Shown: positions 45,334 through 56,490, counted from the first letter of the stretch. The stretch: 64,000 bases of DNA from Phycisphaerae bacterium (GCA_026004655.1 BPJO01000007.1:118290-182289), one strand, 5' to 3'. Notes: generated from the letters alone by a model not told the origin. Made by a program: numbers and translations.

Positions 45334-45456
45334 ATGGGTGATGAACATATCAGGGAATCGGCGAAAGTCACTAAATCGACAGGAATAGTAGGAAATTGAA
45401 CCTGGGTACGACGTTTCGGAGATAGAATTGAGCATAAACTCATTCTATTTAAAAAC

Positions 45457-46835
45457 TTATAAAACTTCGGTCACCAGACTTGCCAGTTCGCTGCGTTCGG
45501 ATTTGGCTAAAGTGATATGTCCGACGATGCTTTTAACCTTTTAATCGTTCGACCAGGTAGGACAACCCGTTGCTGGAGGAATCGAGATAGGGATTGTCGA
45601 TCTGTGTCGCATCGCCGGTGAGGATGAGTTTGGTCCCTTCCCCGACCCGGGAAGCGATGGTTTTGACTTCGTGCGGGGTGAGATTTTGGGCTTCGTCCAC
45701 GATCATGAACTGGTGGGGGATGGATCGTCCACGAATGTAAGTCAGAGGTTCGAGGACGACCTGTCCGGAGTCGATGAGTTGCTGCATGCGTTGTTCGACG
45801 CTGGACAATTGGGCGTGGGATTTGGCCTCGTTGGTTTCTCCGGAGAGTCGGTTGGATAACAGGTAAGCCATGTTATCGAAGATGGGTTGCATCCAGGCTT
45901 TGAGTTTGTCGTCCTTGTCGCCGGGGAGATATCCGATATCGCGTCCGAGGGGCATGATGGGTCTTGCGCAGAGAAGTTTGACGTAGGTTTGGTCGTTGAG
46001 AACCTTCATCATTCCCGCAGCCAGCGCCAGGAGCGTTTTTTCCGGTCCCCGCGGAACCGATGAGAGAAACGAGCTTGATACTGTCGTCGAGGAGTAGTTT
46101 CCATCGCCATTTGTTGTTGGAGATTACGGGGTACGATTCCGAAGATCGGTCCTCTGCGGGGTCGAAGGGGGGATCAGGGCGGAAAGATCGGCTTTGTAGC
46201 GTGCCACAGCCGTGTGATCCGGGTTCGATTCATCCCGGAGCAGAACAAACTCATTGGCCCAAAGTGGGGGGTCGGTCTGAAGTTTGAGCTGTTTGTCAGT
46301 GTAAAGGGTTTCGATCTGGTTGACAGGGACGGTCAGTTCGCGCCAACCGGTGTAAAGGTGCTCGAAATCCACTTTGGTGGCTTCGAAATCTTCCGCCATT
46401 ACGCCCCATGGAATCGGCTTTGATCCGGGCGTTGATATCTTTGGTGATAAAAATCACGCGTTTTCCCGGATGTTTGAAGCGTGTAAGCGGTGCACAGGAT
46501 TCGATTATCCGGGGAATCAACGGTCCATCATAGGACAGGCCGAGATGTCCCCGTCGATGACCACCCGGGACGCTTCCACCGGTTTGGGGGTCTTGGATTC
46601 CGTCATGCAGGTTGCCTCGAGTACGCAGTTGATCGAGGTGTCGGATCGCCTGACGGGCGTTGCGACCGAGATCATCAGAGTTGCTTTTAAACTTGTCTAG
46701 CTCTTCCAGGACATCGAACGGGATGATCACTTCGTTATCCGCGAACATGAACATCGCGTTGGGATTGTGCAGCAGGATATTGGTATCCAGAACAAAGGTC
46801 TTTGTTTTCGCCGACGAGGAAGCACCATTGGACAT
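45457..46835 (-). CDS. PhoH-like protein with PIN domain (PhoH2; frameshifted)
   Basis: Reconstructed across three frames. Start MSNGASSSAK at 46835; PIN domain TKTFVLDTNILLHNPNA with NEVIIPFDVLEELDKFK. The middle part (VIFITKDINARIKADSMG, DFEHLYTGWRELTV) is in other frames. The PhoH ATPase has its P-loop at about 46040, where an A6 run should be A5 to give SAGTGKT. Then LLALAAGMMKVLND, GDKDDKLKAWMQPI, FMIVDEAQNLTP and LTGDATQIDNP follow, and the end IVGHITLAKSERSELASLV is restored by dropping one G at about 45538. PhoH2 couples a PIN RNase with an RNA-helicase-like ATPase. Confidence 0.8.
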
Positions 46836-46939
46836 GCCTTGACCATCCGTTGTCTGAGTTACAGAAACACGCGGGCGTTCTCCAACATCCCGCGTAACAC
46901 ATATTATCAATTCTGATGCTTTCGGATACAACACACAAC

Positions 46940-47971
46940 ATGCTTTATCCCATGATTTTTAAACCCCGTTACGTCCCAAAGATGTGGGGAGGTCAAAAAA
47001 CTCAAGACGATCCTCCATAAGGACATCCCCGAAGTCCAACCCATTGGGGAAAGTTGGGAATTGTACGATTTCCCCGCCCGGGGTGGTGGATCAGTCGGAT
47101 CGATGGGTCAGTTCTGTGCTCGACAACGGTCCGTTGGCAAGGTCAGACGCTTCATCAACTCGTCGAAAAGTTCGAGACCGATCTCTACGGCGACGTCAAG
47201 CTGGTGGGTTCGCAAGGACAATTCCCGGTCCTGATCAAAGTATCTGGATGCTAAAGAGGATCTGAGCGTTCAGGTCCATCCTCCCCAAGGCCTATGTCGA
47301 AAGCCATCCCCGACGCCCATCTGAAAAACGAAGCCTGGTACATCATTCAGCATGACCCGGGTGCCCGAATTCTCAAGGGGCTTGTTCCGGGGAACAACCC
47401 GGCAGAGCTTCGAACAGGTCCATCCGGGAAGGGAACCTGCGGACCGATTGCTCCGTTCGATCCCGGTTAAGACAGGAGATTGTTTTTACCTGCCCAGCGG
47501 GACCGTGCACGCGCTTGGTGCGGGTTGTTTCGTAGCCGAGGTACAAACCCCCAGCGACACCACCTATCGCGTCTATGATTTCAAACGAATCGATCCGGCG
47601 ACCGGAAAAGAACGCGAACTGCCCGTCGAACAGGCCTTGGAATGCATCGATTTCAGTGGTCAAGAGTCGCAAACCCCTCCCCGACGTCACGAAGCCGGGA
47701 TGTTCACCACGGTCACCCGTCTGGTCGAAGCACCACAGTTCGTCATAGAAAAGGTCCGTATGCATCAGGGTGTCGAGCAATCGATCCCTTACGACCAGCC
47801 AGTTGTTTGGATGATTCTGGACGGACAAGCCGCCTTACGCGTGAAAAATATCGACACACCCCGATCACGGTCTCACGCGGAACGACCGTCCTTCTGCCTG
47901 CTCGAATGACCGAACCGGTCGTCAGTGCGCTAAGCGATGTCCAATGGTTGGAAGTAACTTTTCCCGTCTAA
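46940..47971 (+). CDS. manA: Mannose-6-phosphate isomerase, class I (frameshifted)
   Basis: The start MLYPMIFKPRYVPKMWGG is the classic PMI opening. Dropping one A from the A6 run after it restores KLKTILHKDIP, one C restores YDFPPGVVDQSDRWV, and one A restores GPLAGQTLHQLVEKFE. Zinc-site segments follow: VQVHPPQGYVE, LKNEAWYI and CFYLPSGTVHALGAG. The last stretch shifts again near 47860 and ends VSALSDVQWLEVTFPV. It interconverts mannose-6-P and fructose-6-P and fits the polysaccharide genes of this region. Divergent from phoH2. Confidence 0.8.
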
Positions 47972-48028
47972 GAGTTGGTTCCGCAGGATTTGCAATCTGC
48001 TGGAAGTGGATGGAGACTGATTCGACTC

Positions 48029-48946
48029 ATGAAAGAACGCATACAAAAGCTGTTAGGCCGATGCGGGGATCGAATCGCGTCGTCACGTAGAAGAAATGGT
48101 TTTGCAGGGCAGGGGTATCGGTTAACGGGCAGGTGGTGACCCGTCTTCCGGTGCTAATCGACCCGCAGACCGACACCGTTCACATTGACGGAGAGCGGGT
48201 GCAATTAGCCCGTCGGATCGCTAAAGAACGTGTGTATGTTCTGATGAACAAACCCAAAGGGGGTTTATTGCACGAATGTCGCGCAAGGGGAGCAAAAACG
48301 GGCCATCGACCTGTTGCCTCCGGATTTCGGTCATCGGGTTTATCCGGTGGGTCGTCTTGATGCAGAGTCCCGTGGGCTTTTGCTGTTGACCAACGACGGG
48401 GAGCTGACCCAGCAACTGACACACCCAAAATATGGCGTGATCAAGACTTATACCGCGGTCGTGGACGGATTTGTCAAACCCGAAACGGTCCAAAAGCTCT
48501 CTGAAGGCATCTGGTTGGCTGATCCGAAGAAGGGAGGGTTTCGGACGGGCAGATCGTTCATCAAGCTGGTCAAACGTTCGAAAACCAACAGTGTACTTCA
48601 GATCACGATCAAGGAAGGTCGTAATCGTCAGGTCCGCCGGATGCTGGCGAAAGTGGGTCACAAGGTCCCGAGAGCTAACGAGGGTCAAGATCGGTCCGCT
48701 AGAGATCGGCAAACTTCGACCGGGAGAGTTTCGGTTCTTGTCCCCGAGAGAGGTCGAATCGCTTCGCAAAGACATCCGCGAACGTCAAGCTCGTGCCCAA
48801 CAGGTTCAGAAAAAATCCCGGAATCCACAAAAGGCTTCGGATTCGGTCAGGACGGAAAAAATCATCCAGACCATCCGGTTCGCGGAAATCGAGATAAACC
48901 GGTCGGACCGTCCGGGGCCCCTCGACTTGTCGGCCCCGATCAGTAA
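48029..48946 (+). CDS. Ribosomal pseudouridine synthase, RsuA/RluB family (frameshifted)
   Basis: An S4 RNA-binding domain opens MKERIQKLL and continues AGIESRRHVEEMVLQG after one extra G is removed (near 48057). Next are VYVLMNKPKG, RAIDLLPPDFGHRVYPVG and the catalytic motif GRLDAESRGLLLLTNDG, whose Asp is the nucleophile. IKEGRNRQVRRMLAKVGH is the usual C-terminal motif. A Lys/Arg-rich tail extends to the end in a shifted frame. It converts uridine to pseudouridine in rRNA. thyX starts 9 bases downstream. Confidence 0.78.
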
Positions 48947-48955
48947 CATGAGATC

Positions 48956-49849
48956 ATGGACGTCGTTTCCCCGAATATTGAGAAAAAACCATTCGAGACC
49001 GAGACGTATGACGTGATGGACGGATCGGCTCGTTGGGAGATCAAGGTCCACGACCATGGGATGGTGGCGCTGGTGGACGTGATGCCCAGGTTGTGTCCGG
49101 TCGGAAAAACCGCGGATTACGCGATCGTGCAGGCAGCCCGGGTCAGCTACGGAGAAGGAACCAAACAGGTCAATGAAGACCGGGGATTGATCCGATACCT
49201 CGCTAGGCACCGACACACGACCCCCTTTGAGATGGTGGAGTTCAAGTTTCACCATTGCATGCCGATTTTCATTGCACGACAATGGATCAGGCATCGTACC
49301 CGCGAATGTGAACGAGTATTCCGCACGGTATTCGATTGTCAAAGACCGATTTTATCGACCGACCCCCGGATTACATCCGTAAACAAAGTCTGGTCAACCG
49401 ACAGGGACGGGATGAACCTCTGGATCAAGCAACAGCCGAGGAGTTTTTGGCATACCTGGACCGTTGTGAGTCGTTATACGAAGAGTATCAAAAAACTGAC
49501 CGAAAAAGGGGGTGGCTAGGGAAATCGCCCGGATCGGGCTTCCCGGTCAACGTCTATACCGAATGGTATTGGAAGATCGATTTGCATAACCTCTTCCATT
49601 TCCTGAGTTTACGGATGGACGCCCCACGCCCAGCAGGAGATCCGGCGATTACGCCACTGCGATGTTCGAACTGATCAAACTCGATCGTCCCGGGTCGCTG
49701 CAGAGGCGTTTATGGATTACAACCTCAACGCGATGCACCTGACCCGTCTGGAAATCGAAGCCCTTCGTACGGGTCAGCCGTTTTTAAACACAACAAACAA
49801 ACGCGAAACGGCAGAATGGGAAGCCAAAAAGGCCAAACTAGGGCTTTGA
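48956..49849 (+). CDS. thyX: FAD-dependent thymidylate synthase (frameshifted)
   Basis: The ThyX signature RQWIRHRT is present, followed after removal of one extra C (CCC at about 49301) by [13 protein letters not shown], which completes RHRx7S. Later pieces are [46 protein letters not shown] and the end [16 protein letters not shown] at 49849. At least four duplicated bases break the frame. ThyX makes dTMP using FAD and methylene-THF. No thyA is seen in the window, as expected for planctomycetes that use ThyX. Confidence 0.82.
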
Positions 49850-49915
49850 TTCTGAAAATACGACAAAAGTGGCAAGTCTTCCCTCGCAATCAGTCGCCGG
49901 GGACGAAAGGATATT

Positions 49916-50441
49916 TTATCGACGTCTCAAGGATGCTTGATAGTCTTCTTCCAGCTGCCTGATCTTTTTACGTACCCCCATTTTGGCGGGTAAATCCCAT
50001 TCGGTCGAGCAGAAGTATACCGTTGAGATGATCCGTCTCATGCTGCCAGATCCTCGCGATAAACCCTTCTGCTTTTTCTTCGATCGGACGACCGGTGACG
50101 TCCTGAGCACGAAGTACCAGTTTGGCGGCCCGGTCGATCTGGGCCCGAATGTCGGGAAGACTTAGACACCCTTCTTCGGAAGTCTCATTTCCTTCGGCGT
50201 CCAAAAGTTGAGGGTTGACGATAATTCGGTCGTTTTCCGGTTTTCCGTCATGATTCATGACAAACATCCTCAGGTTGATGCCTACCTGAGGCGCAGCCAG
50301 ACCGACACCCTGTTCTTCCCGCATCAGTTCAAACATCCTCGACGCCAAACGGGCAAGATTCTCATCAAATCGTGTTACCGGTTCGCTGACCTTGCGAAGT
50401 CGTGGATCAGGGTAATAAATGATTTTTAAATCATCGTACAT
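49916..50441 (-). CDS. def: Peptide deformylase (one frameshift near the C-terminus)
   Basis: Start chosen at MYDDLKIIYYPDPRLRK (50441); a longer frame to 50495 is open. All three motifs are present: GVGLAAPQVG, EGCLSLP (metal Cys) and WQHETDHLNG (HExxH). After LLLDRM the frame shifts; dropping one G from GGG (near 49992) gives DLPAKMGVRKKIRQLEEDYQ and the stop at 49916. It removes the formyl group from nascent proteins with a bound metal. Divergent from the TPR gene. Confidence 0.9.
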
Positions 50442-50563
50442 CGGACACTTAAATGTATAAGCGTATTCCAAACCGTTGACACCTGCAACGTTCATGATTC
50501 CAATGAAGTAACTTGGATCAGTGACCTTAGGGCGATTTGGTGATCTTCAGAAACGGACGTTCC

Positions 50564-51982
50564 ATGTCACAAGATATCGGTTATCGAGACGTACCGGAAG
50601 CGGATAGGAAAAAAAGCAGAGGCGTTCTTCAAACAGGGAAGAACAGTCGCAGCGGCAGGACAATTCGATTACGCGATCGAAATGTATCTCAGCGGACTCA
50701 AACTCGACCCCCGAAGCCGTCTCAGAACACCAAGCCCTCCGGGAAATCTCTCTGAAGCGTAAAGCTTCTGGTGGTAAGGATTTAGGTCTGATGGCCAGGA
50801 TGAAGTACCGCTACGGCCAAAGACGACCTCGAGAATATGATCACTGCCGAGCGGTTCCTGGCGTATGACCCCGGTAATACGAGTCGGATGCTCGAGTTGA
50901 TGCAGTATGCGCTCAAGTGCGGATATTACGACACCGTGATGTGGATCGGACCGATCCTTTTGCGCGCCAACGCCGATTCAGGCAAACCCGACATCAACAA
51001 GTATCTGGCGCTCAAAGACGCCTATATCCGTTTACGTAAATGGCGACACGCCACCGAAGCAGCCCAGATGGCTTTGCAGATGCGTCCTGACGACATGAAC
51101 CTCCAACAAGAGGTCAAAAACCTCGGTGCCCAGCAAACCATGGAAGCAGGCGGATATGAAAAGGGCGGCAGCTTCCGCGATTCGGTCAAAGACATGGAAA
51201 CCCAGCGAAAACTTATGACCGAAGATACGGACGTTCGCACGCTTGATGTCCTTTCGCGACAAATTCAGCTAGCCCGCGAAGAATACGAAAAAGACCCCAA
51301 CGAACCGGGTAAAATTACCAAACTCGTCGATCTGTTGACCAAGACCGAAGACCTCGAGCACGAAAACCAAGCCATCCAGATCCTTGACCAGGCCTATCGT
51401 AGTTCCAACGCTTTTCGGTTCCGATTCCGTATCGGTCAGATCAAAATGGCCCAACTCAAACGGATGCAACGGGCATTGCTCGACCAATACCGTCGGAATC
51501 CGGATGACGCGGAAGCTAAAAAGGCCTATCTCGATTTAGTCCGTGAAAAAACAGAGGAAGAACTCAAAGAATACACCCTCGCAGCCGAGCATTATCCCAC
51601 AGACATCACACTCAAATACGAAATGGCAGTGCGATTGTTTGAGCTCGGACGATACGACCAAGCTATCCCACTCTTGCAACAGGCGATTCAGGACCCCAAG
51701 ATCCGCATCGAAGCCACCATCGCGTTGGGACGGGCTTTCCTCGAAGCCGAGTTCATCGACGAAGCTGTTGACACTCTGAAGGGACTGACCGAGTCTTATC
51801 AAATCACCGGTGACGCACGGGCCAAGGAGATCTGGTACTGGTATGCTCGATCCCTCGAAACCCGAGGAGATGTCCAGGACGCCATCAAAGCCTATAGTAA
51901 GGTCGCGATGTGGGATTTTAACTACAAGGATGTTCAGCACCGACTCAAGATGCTTCGGAGCAAACCGGCCGGGACTCAATGA
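50564..51982 (+). CDS. TPR-repeat protein (frameshifted in its first 280 bases)
   Basis: The start MSQDIGYRDVPEADRKK is followed, after dropping one A from A7, by AEAFFKQGRTVAAAGQFDYA and, after dropping one C from C5, by EAVSEHQALREISLKRK. From 50837 the frame is clean to 51982. The rest is alpha-helical with several TPRs (WRHATEAAQMALQMRPDD, FELGRYDQAIPLLQQAIQD, AKEIWYWYARSLETRGD). No signal peptide or TM. Probably a cytoplasmic scaffold. The 270-aa unknown gene follows 12 bp downstream. Confidence 0.75.
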
Positions 51983-51994
51983 CCGGGGGTCATC

Positions 51995-52807
51995 ATGGAC
52001 GATGAATTATCCGTTCCCGGACAGAATCAGGGACGTTTCTGGGCCAGCTGGGGTTTTCAGCTTCCTTCTACGCTCCTGAAGCTTTTCGAACGATATACCA
52101 GGCTCCGGTCATCGGATCCGACGTCAGTCGATCTTTTATTTCGCGCCATCGGGCTGAGATTCGGGACGTTGCACGATCCCCTGGACTATTGTCCTGCAGA
52201 GCTTTTGCCGGTCGGTCAAACTGAATTGGACGGGGTGGTTTGCGGGTGTGTCATGCATGACCCTCGTCTCCTTGGCGAAATGCCTCTGGCGTTTTTCGAT
52301 CCATCGATCCGACGGGGGGATTACCTAGGTGTCGATACTCGTCGTAGTCTGGGAACGCTGCTGGGCATGCAATTGAACCAAGCTTGCGGTCAAGACTGTC
52401 ACCAAGCCAGGATCCTGGCTGAGGAGCTGGGGTTTAATCCGGACGAGCTTCCCTCGGAAATACCCTTGGGCGTTCGGCCTCGACTGCCCCCGGGGTGGAA
52501 GCTGGCCGAAACCGCCGACGGGTTGGGAGTGGTCGCGGAATCACGGTTTTTTCTTCCTCAACAGGTTTATCAAACCCCGATCGAAGATTTCGCACCGTTG
52601 AGGATTGAAGAATCCCTTCGATCGGCCGAGGAGGCTTTGTCCGAAAATGCCCCGGCCACTGCTTTGTGGTACGTCCGAAATGCCCTGGTCTTTGTCGATC
52701 ACACCGACGAACAACAACAGTTAGTTCGATTGAGAAATCAAGCCTATCATCGGCTGAACCGTCAGGTTCTGGCCGGACCCATTCCGAATCCGGATAAATC
52801 GATTTGA
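51995..52807 (+). CDS. Unknown cytoplasmic protein downstream of the TPR gene
   Basis: 270 aa, not recognised. The N-terminal half (FWASWGFQLPSTLLKLFERY, PLAFFDPSIRRGDYLGVDTR) recalls SMI1/SUKH-like proteins only loosely. The C-terminal 80 residues (LRIEESLRSAEEALSENAPA, ALWYVRNALVFV) look TPR-like. No signal peptide, TM or metal motif. Close spacing suggests it is in one transcript with the TPR gene and possibly its partner. Confidence 0.65.
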   Translation: MDDELSVPGQNQGRFWASWGFQLPSTLLKLFERYTRLRSSDPTSVDLLFRAIGLRFGTLHDPLDYCPAELLPVGQTELDGVVCGCVMHDPRLLGEMPLAFFDPSIRRGDYLGVDTRRSLGTLLGMQLNQACGQDCHQARILAEELGFNPDELPSEIPLGVRPRLPPGWKLAETADGLGVVAESRFFLPQQVYQTPIEDFAPLRIEESLRSAEEALSENAPATALWYVRNALVFVDHTDEQQQLVRLRNQAYHRLNRQVLAGPIPNPDKSI

Positions 52808-52847
52808 CTCTCGACGTAATCCGATCCTAACGATACATTAGTTGCCC

Positions 52848-53483
52848 ATGAAAGAAGCCAGCACGCGGAAGATCTACGATATTCAATCGATCGTATACGA
52901 TTACACGTTCGGAAAGCTCGTCAAAAAGCGTATTCGTCTTGCCATCGAACACATGAAAATCCAGCCCGGTGATGTGGTCTTGGATATCGGGATCGGTACC
53001 GGTGGGGCACTTCCTTTTTACCCCAAGCATGGAAAAGTCATCGGTGTCGACCTGTCTTCAGGAATGCTCCGGGAAGCCAAGAAAAAAATCGAGGAAGAAT
53101 CATATGACCATGCGACGGTCTTCCAAGGCAATGCCCTGGAACTGCCTTTTGAGGACAGTAGTTTCGATCATATTTTCATCAGCCACGTGATTTCGGTCGT
53201 CTCGCAACCCGAATTGCTGATCCGTGAAGCCCAGCGGGTGGCCAAAGAAGGCGCGAGAATCGTCATTCTCAACCACTTCCTGTCTACCAACCGGTTTATC
53301 GCCATGTTCGAAAAATGGGCGAATCCACTGTGTCAGAAAATCGGCTGGCGGTCGGACCTGGCGCTGGCGGATATCGTGGCCAAGACCCAGATCGAGATCG
53401 ATTACCGTTACAAGCTGCGAAGTGTAGACATCTGGGAAACAGTGGTCACGACCAACAACAAGTCCGCATTGGCAGTTGCCTAA
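52848..53483 (+). CDS. Class I SAM-dependent methyltransferase (PmtA/UbiE-like)
   Basis: 211 aa from the ATG at 52848. Motif I is VVLDIGIGTGGALPFYP, motif II VIGVDLSSGMLREA, and a post-I NALELPFEDSSFDHIF. This order matches the Rhodobacter-type phosphatidylethanolamine N-methyltransferase and UbiE families. The N-terminal RKIYDIQSIVYDYTFG, resembling the YDxxAxxYD opening, supports membership. Substrate is most likely a lipid or quinone. It ends before a strong bidirectional terminator shared with nusG. Confidence 0.85.
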   Translation: MKEASTRKIYDIQSIVYDYTFGKLVKKRIRLAIEHMKIQPGDVVLDIGIGTGGALPFYPKHGKVIGVDLSSGMLREAKKKIEEESYDHATVFQGNALELPFEDSSFDHIFISHVISVVSQPELLIREAQRVAKEGARIVILNHFLSTNRFIAMFEKWANPLCQKIGWRSDLALADIVAKTQIEIDYRYKLRSVDIWETVVTTNNKSALAVA

Positions 53484-53507
53484 ACTCATTCAGAAAAATC
53501 ACTTACG

Positions 53508-53538
53508 AAAAACGCCGGTAGTAGGTACCGGCGTTTTT
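53508..53538. terminator. Bidirectional Rho-independent terminator
   Basis: A perfect 13-bp stem (53508-53520 with 53526-53538, arms AAAAACGCCGGTA and its complement) with loop GTAGG. The A and T tracts give a U-run in both directions. It lies between the methyltransferase (+) and nusG (-), serving both. Confidence 0.92.
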
Positions 53539-53569
53539 GTTTGATTCGAACGGGACTAAGGCAAAACCC

Positions 53570-54121
53570 TTAGAGTTTTTCGATTTGCCAATATTCCAGC
53601 TCCAGGGGGGTGGGTCTTCCGAAGATCGACGTGATGATACGGACCTTGCCCTGATCGGCCAGGATTTCATCGACTTCGCCTTCAAAGTTTTCAAACGGAC
53701 CGTTGGTCACCTTGACCTTATCACCCTTGTTGTAACGGGTGTCCAACCGTGGAGCGGTGTCGGCAGCGGCTTCGACGGCTTTGAGGATCTTGTCCCGGTC
53801 AGCAGGGGTCATGGGGATTGGTTTTCCATTGGCGATGGGATAAAAATCCCCTACGCCGTCCACTTCCTTGATCAGGAACCAGGCTTTTTGTGGGATTCGA
53901 CCATCGGGTTCGGGTTCCAATTCGATCACCACATAACCCGGATACAATTTGCGGTCGGATTCGCGCTTGACTCCGCCTTTCATCGAACGGACAGACTCCG
54001 TCGGGACCAGAACCTGCCCGATCACGTCTTCCAAACCTTCGATCCGAACCTTCCGGATAATTTGCTCACGGACCCGGTCTTCACGGTTACTAGCGACTCT
54101 GAGGAGATAGAATTGCTTCAT
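53570..54121 (-). CDS. nusG: Transcription termination/antitermination factor NusG
   Basis: 183 aa. NGN domain with FYLLRVASNREDRVREQI and KLYPGYVVIELEPE. The C-terminal KOW domain has YNKGDKVKVTNGPFENFEGE and RPTPLELEYWQIEKL. It binds RNA polymerase, Rho and ribosomal protein uS10. Downstream of secE by 18 bases, as in most bacteria. Unlike the usual order, no rplK follows; the operon ends at a strong terminator. Confidence 0.96.
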   Translation of the reverse strand: MKQFYLLRVASNREDRVREQIIRKVRIEGLEDVIGQVLVPTESVRSMKGGVKRESDRKLYPGYVVIELEPEPDGRIPQKAWFLIKEVDGVGDFYPIANGKPIPMTPADRDKILKAVEAAADTAPRLDTRYNKGDKVKVTNGPFENFEGEVDEILADQGKVRIITSIFGRPTPLELEYWQIEKL

Positions 54122-54139
54122 TATTGGACACTCGGTGTT

Positions 54140-54712
54140 CTAGTTCAGTGGCCCGAACTTCAACAGGCCGATCAACTGGAAAAGCATCCCTGTAGCCACA
54201 TCGATCAGAAACAGGATCAACGCAGTCAGGAAGACGAAAAAAATCACAACTCGGGTCGATCCGATCAGCTCTGTTCGGGTTGGCCAATTGACTTTCTTCA
54301 TTTCCACATCGGTGGCGATCAGAAAATCAACGTTCGAGGGTTTATTGATGATCCGCCAAGTGATAATCATACCGACAAGGACCAGTACACTGGTTACCCC
54401 GGCGGCAACCCAATTGGCGGTCTGTTGTGCCTGTGCAAAAGCGGCTGCGTTGATCCGATTCACTTCGGCCAAAGCGTTGGCGTCAAGATTTTCGACGGGT
54501 TGTGGGGTATGAATCCAGTTGGGTAAACGGGTTTTCAACTCGGTATACACGAAGACTGCAAAAACAGTCAGCAGCAATGCTGCGCCTAGCGCGGTTCCCA
54601 TTCGGGTCCAGTACCCTTGTCCCTTTTTGTAGATGGTAAAGAACCCACCCTGCTTGGAGCGCGAAGCGACCGACCGATCGGATCGTACCTCGGGCAGCTC
54701 GTTTTGTTCCAT
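54140..54712 (-). CDS. secE: Preprotein translocase subunit SecE
   Basis: 190 aa from MEQNELPEVRSD (54712); a GTG 33 bases upstream is less likely. The SecE core is at the C-terminus: VDFLIATDVEMKKVNWPTRT followed by a TM helix (VVIFFVFLTALILFLIDVAT). Two extra TM segments in the N-terminal half (ALGAALLLTVFAVFVYTEL; WVAAGVTSVLVLVGMIITW) give a three-helix form longer than the minimal 60-aa SecE. It clamps the SecYEG channel. In one unit with nusG. Confidence 0.92.
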   Translation of the reverse strand: MEQNELPEVRSDRSVASRSKQGGFFTIYKKGQGYWTRMGTALGAALLLTVFAVFVYTELKTRLPNWIHTPQPVENLDANALAEVNRINAAAFAQAQQTANWVAAGVTSVLVLVGMIITWRIINKPSNVDFLIATDVEMKKVNWPTRTELIGSTRVVIFFVFLTALILFLIDVATGMLFQLIGLLKFGPLN

Positions 54713-54779
54713 TGGACTACCGTTTTTCAGAGTCGTTGAAGACACAAATGCTCCATCGGGGAGACAGACGCCTTATCAG

Positions 54780-54852
54780 CACGCCGAGCAGGAGTCGAAC
54801 CTGCAACCTGCCGCTTTGGAGACGGCTGCTCTGCCAATTGAGCTATCGGCGT
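54780..54852 (-). tRNA. tRNA-Trp (anticodon CCA)
   Basis: 73 nt with discriminator G. The acceptor stem ACGCCGA pairs with TCGGCGT. The anticodon stem GCCGT/GCGGC closes CTCCAAA, giving anticodon CCA. T-arm GCAGG-TTCGACT-CCTGC. CCA tail not encoded. It sits between rpmG and secE, the classical place of tRNA-Trp. Confidence 0.95.
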
Positions 54853-54915
54853 ATCACAGGGCAGGGAAAAAGCCCTTTTCGATCAAGGGGTTGTGAACCT
54901 GCCCGTGCCGGTCGG

Positions 54916-55080
54916 TCACTTACGCTTCACCTTGTGAAGTGTATGTTTCCTCAATCGGGGATTATACTTTTTCAATTCGACCTTCTGAACCCCCCCGGCC
55001 ACTTTGATCTGCGTCCGGTAGTTCAGGTCCCCGGTTTCGGTGCACTGTAGCCACACCATTTCTCGGTTTTCCTTAGCCAT
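54916..55080 (-). CDS. rpmG: 50S ribosomal protein bL33
   Basis: 54 aa from MAKENREMVWLQC; the upstream frame is non-coding. Family motifs ETGDLNYRTQ and LKKYNPRLRKHTLHK. The zinc-binding cysteines of the C+ form are absent (YNPRLRKH in place of YCPRCxKH), so this is the zinc-free type. Lies between tuf and tRNA-Trp. Confidence 0.95.
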   Translation of the reverse strand: MAKENREMVWLQCTETGDLNYRTQIKVAGGVQKVELKKYNPRLRKHTLHKVKRK

Positions 55081-55166
55081 ATTACACCTTTTTTCGGTTT
55101 CAAAGCCAATGGTCAGGAAACCTTTCGGATCGCCTGACCACTGGCCTGTCACCACAAAAATTTCTG

Positions 55167-56363
55167 TTACTCGAGGATCTTGGTCACGACACCCGAACCG
55201 ACCGTTTTACCACCTTCGCGGATGGCGAATCGGAGCTTTTCTTCCATAGCAATCGGGGCCATCAGTTCGACTTCGATCGATACGTTGTCGCCGGGCATGC
55301 ACATTTCGGCACCGCCGAGGAGTTTGGTCGTTCCGGTCACGTCCGTGGTCCGGAAGTAGAACTGAGGACGGTACCCGGAGAAGAACGGGGTGGTGCGTCC
55401 GCCTTCTTCCTTGGTCAGAACGTACACTTCGGCTTGGAACTTTTTATGCGGGGTGATCGACTTCGGAGCCGCCAGCACCTGTCCGCGTTCCACGTCATTC
55501 TTTTCAATACCACGCAGAAGGATCCCGGCGTTGTCCCCGGCGATACCCACGTCCATGGTCTTATTGAACTGTTCGATCCCGGTCACGACCGAGGTCTTAT
55601 TCGAACCGAAACCGACGATTTCGACGTTATCGCCCATCTTGACCTGACCACGCTCGATACGACCGGTGACCACGGTACCTCGACCCTTGATGCTGAACAC
55701 GTCTTCGATCGGCATCAGGAAGGGTTTATCGATTTCACGTTCGGGCATCGGGATGTATTCATCCAATGCCTTGACCAGTTCATCGATGCAGGCGTTGGCT
55801 TTGTCGTCGTTCGGAGTTGTCCAGCGCGGTTTGCTGGAACCTTTGATGATCGGAGTGTCGTCCCCGGGGAAACCATACTTGTTGAGCAGCTCACGGACTT
55901 CCATTTCGACCAGGTCCAGGAGTTCGGGATCGTCGACCAGGTCGATCTTGTTCAGGAAGACCACGATTTTGGGTACGCCGACCTGACGGGCCAGGAGGAT
56001 GTGTTCGCGGGTTTGGGGCATCGGACCGTCCGCGGCTGACACCACGAGGATGGCGCCGTCCATCTGGGCAGCACCGGTGATCATGTTCTTGATGTAGTCG
56101 GCGTGACCGGGACAGTCCACGTGGGCGTAGTGCCGGGTTTCTGACTCATATTCCACGTGAGCGGCCGCGATCGTGACGGTCTTGGTCGCGTCACGGTCGA
56201 TCCCGCCCTTGGCGATGTCCTTATAGCTCTTGGCGGTCGTGCCGAACTTCGACTGAGACCGCGCCGCCAATGCCGCAGTCAGCGTGGTCTTGCCGTGGTC
56301 GATGTGACCGATGGTTCCGACGTTCACGTGCGGCTTTTTCCGTTCAAATACTCCCTTTGCCAT
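55167..56363 (-). CDS. tuf: Elongation factor Tu
   Basis: 398 aa with a GGAGGTTATCC ribosome site. G1 [10 protein letters not shown]2 region ERKKPHVN onward with [11 protein letters not shown]3 [10 protein letters not shown], and G4 [10 protein letters not shown] are intact. Domains 2 and 3 are complete, ending [10 protein letters not shown]. It delivers aminoacyl-tRNA to the ribosome. First protein gene of the minus-strand unit tRNA-Thr, tuf, rpmG, tRNA-Trp, secE, nusG. Confidence 0.98.
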   Translation of the reverse strand: MAKGVFERKKPHVNVGTIGHIDHGKTTLTAALAARSQSKFGTTAKSYKDIAKGGIDRDATKTVTIAAAHVEYESETRHYAHVDCPGHADYIKNMITGAAQMDGAILVVSAADGPMPQTREHILLARQVGVPKIVVFLNKIDLVDDPELLDLVEMEVRELLNKYGFPGDDTPIIKGSSKPRWTTPNDDKANACIDELVKALDEYIPMPEREIDKPFLMPIEDVFSIKGRGTVVTGRIERGQVKMGDNVEIVGFGSNKTSVVTGIEQFNKTMDVGIAGDNAGILLRGIEKNDVERGQVLAAPKSITPHKKFQAEVYVLTKEEGGRTTPFFSGYRPQFYFRTTDVTGTTKLLGGAEMCMPGDNVSIEVELMAPIAMEEKLRFAIREGGKTVGSGVVTKILE

Positions 56364-56490
56364 GGATAACCTCCAAATACAATTTTCGATTTGCGATCTG
56401 CGATTTGCGATTTTCCGGACTTGCGATCCGTGCCCCGCGGCACCGTTGAAACAATCGCAATTCGAAAATCGGCAACCGAAAATCGTCTCA

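Noticed and set aside
53537..54526. 329-codon plus-strand frame across nusG and secE
   Set aside because: Antisense shadow; both minus-strand proteins are canonical, and the frame crosses the terminator.
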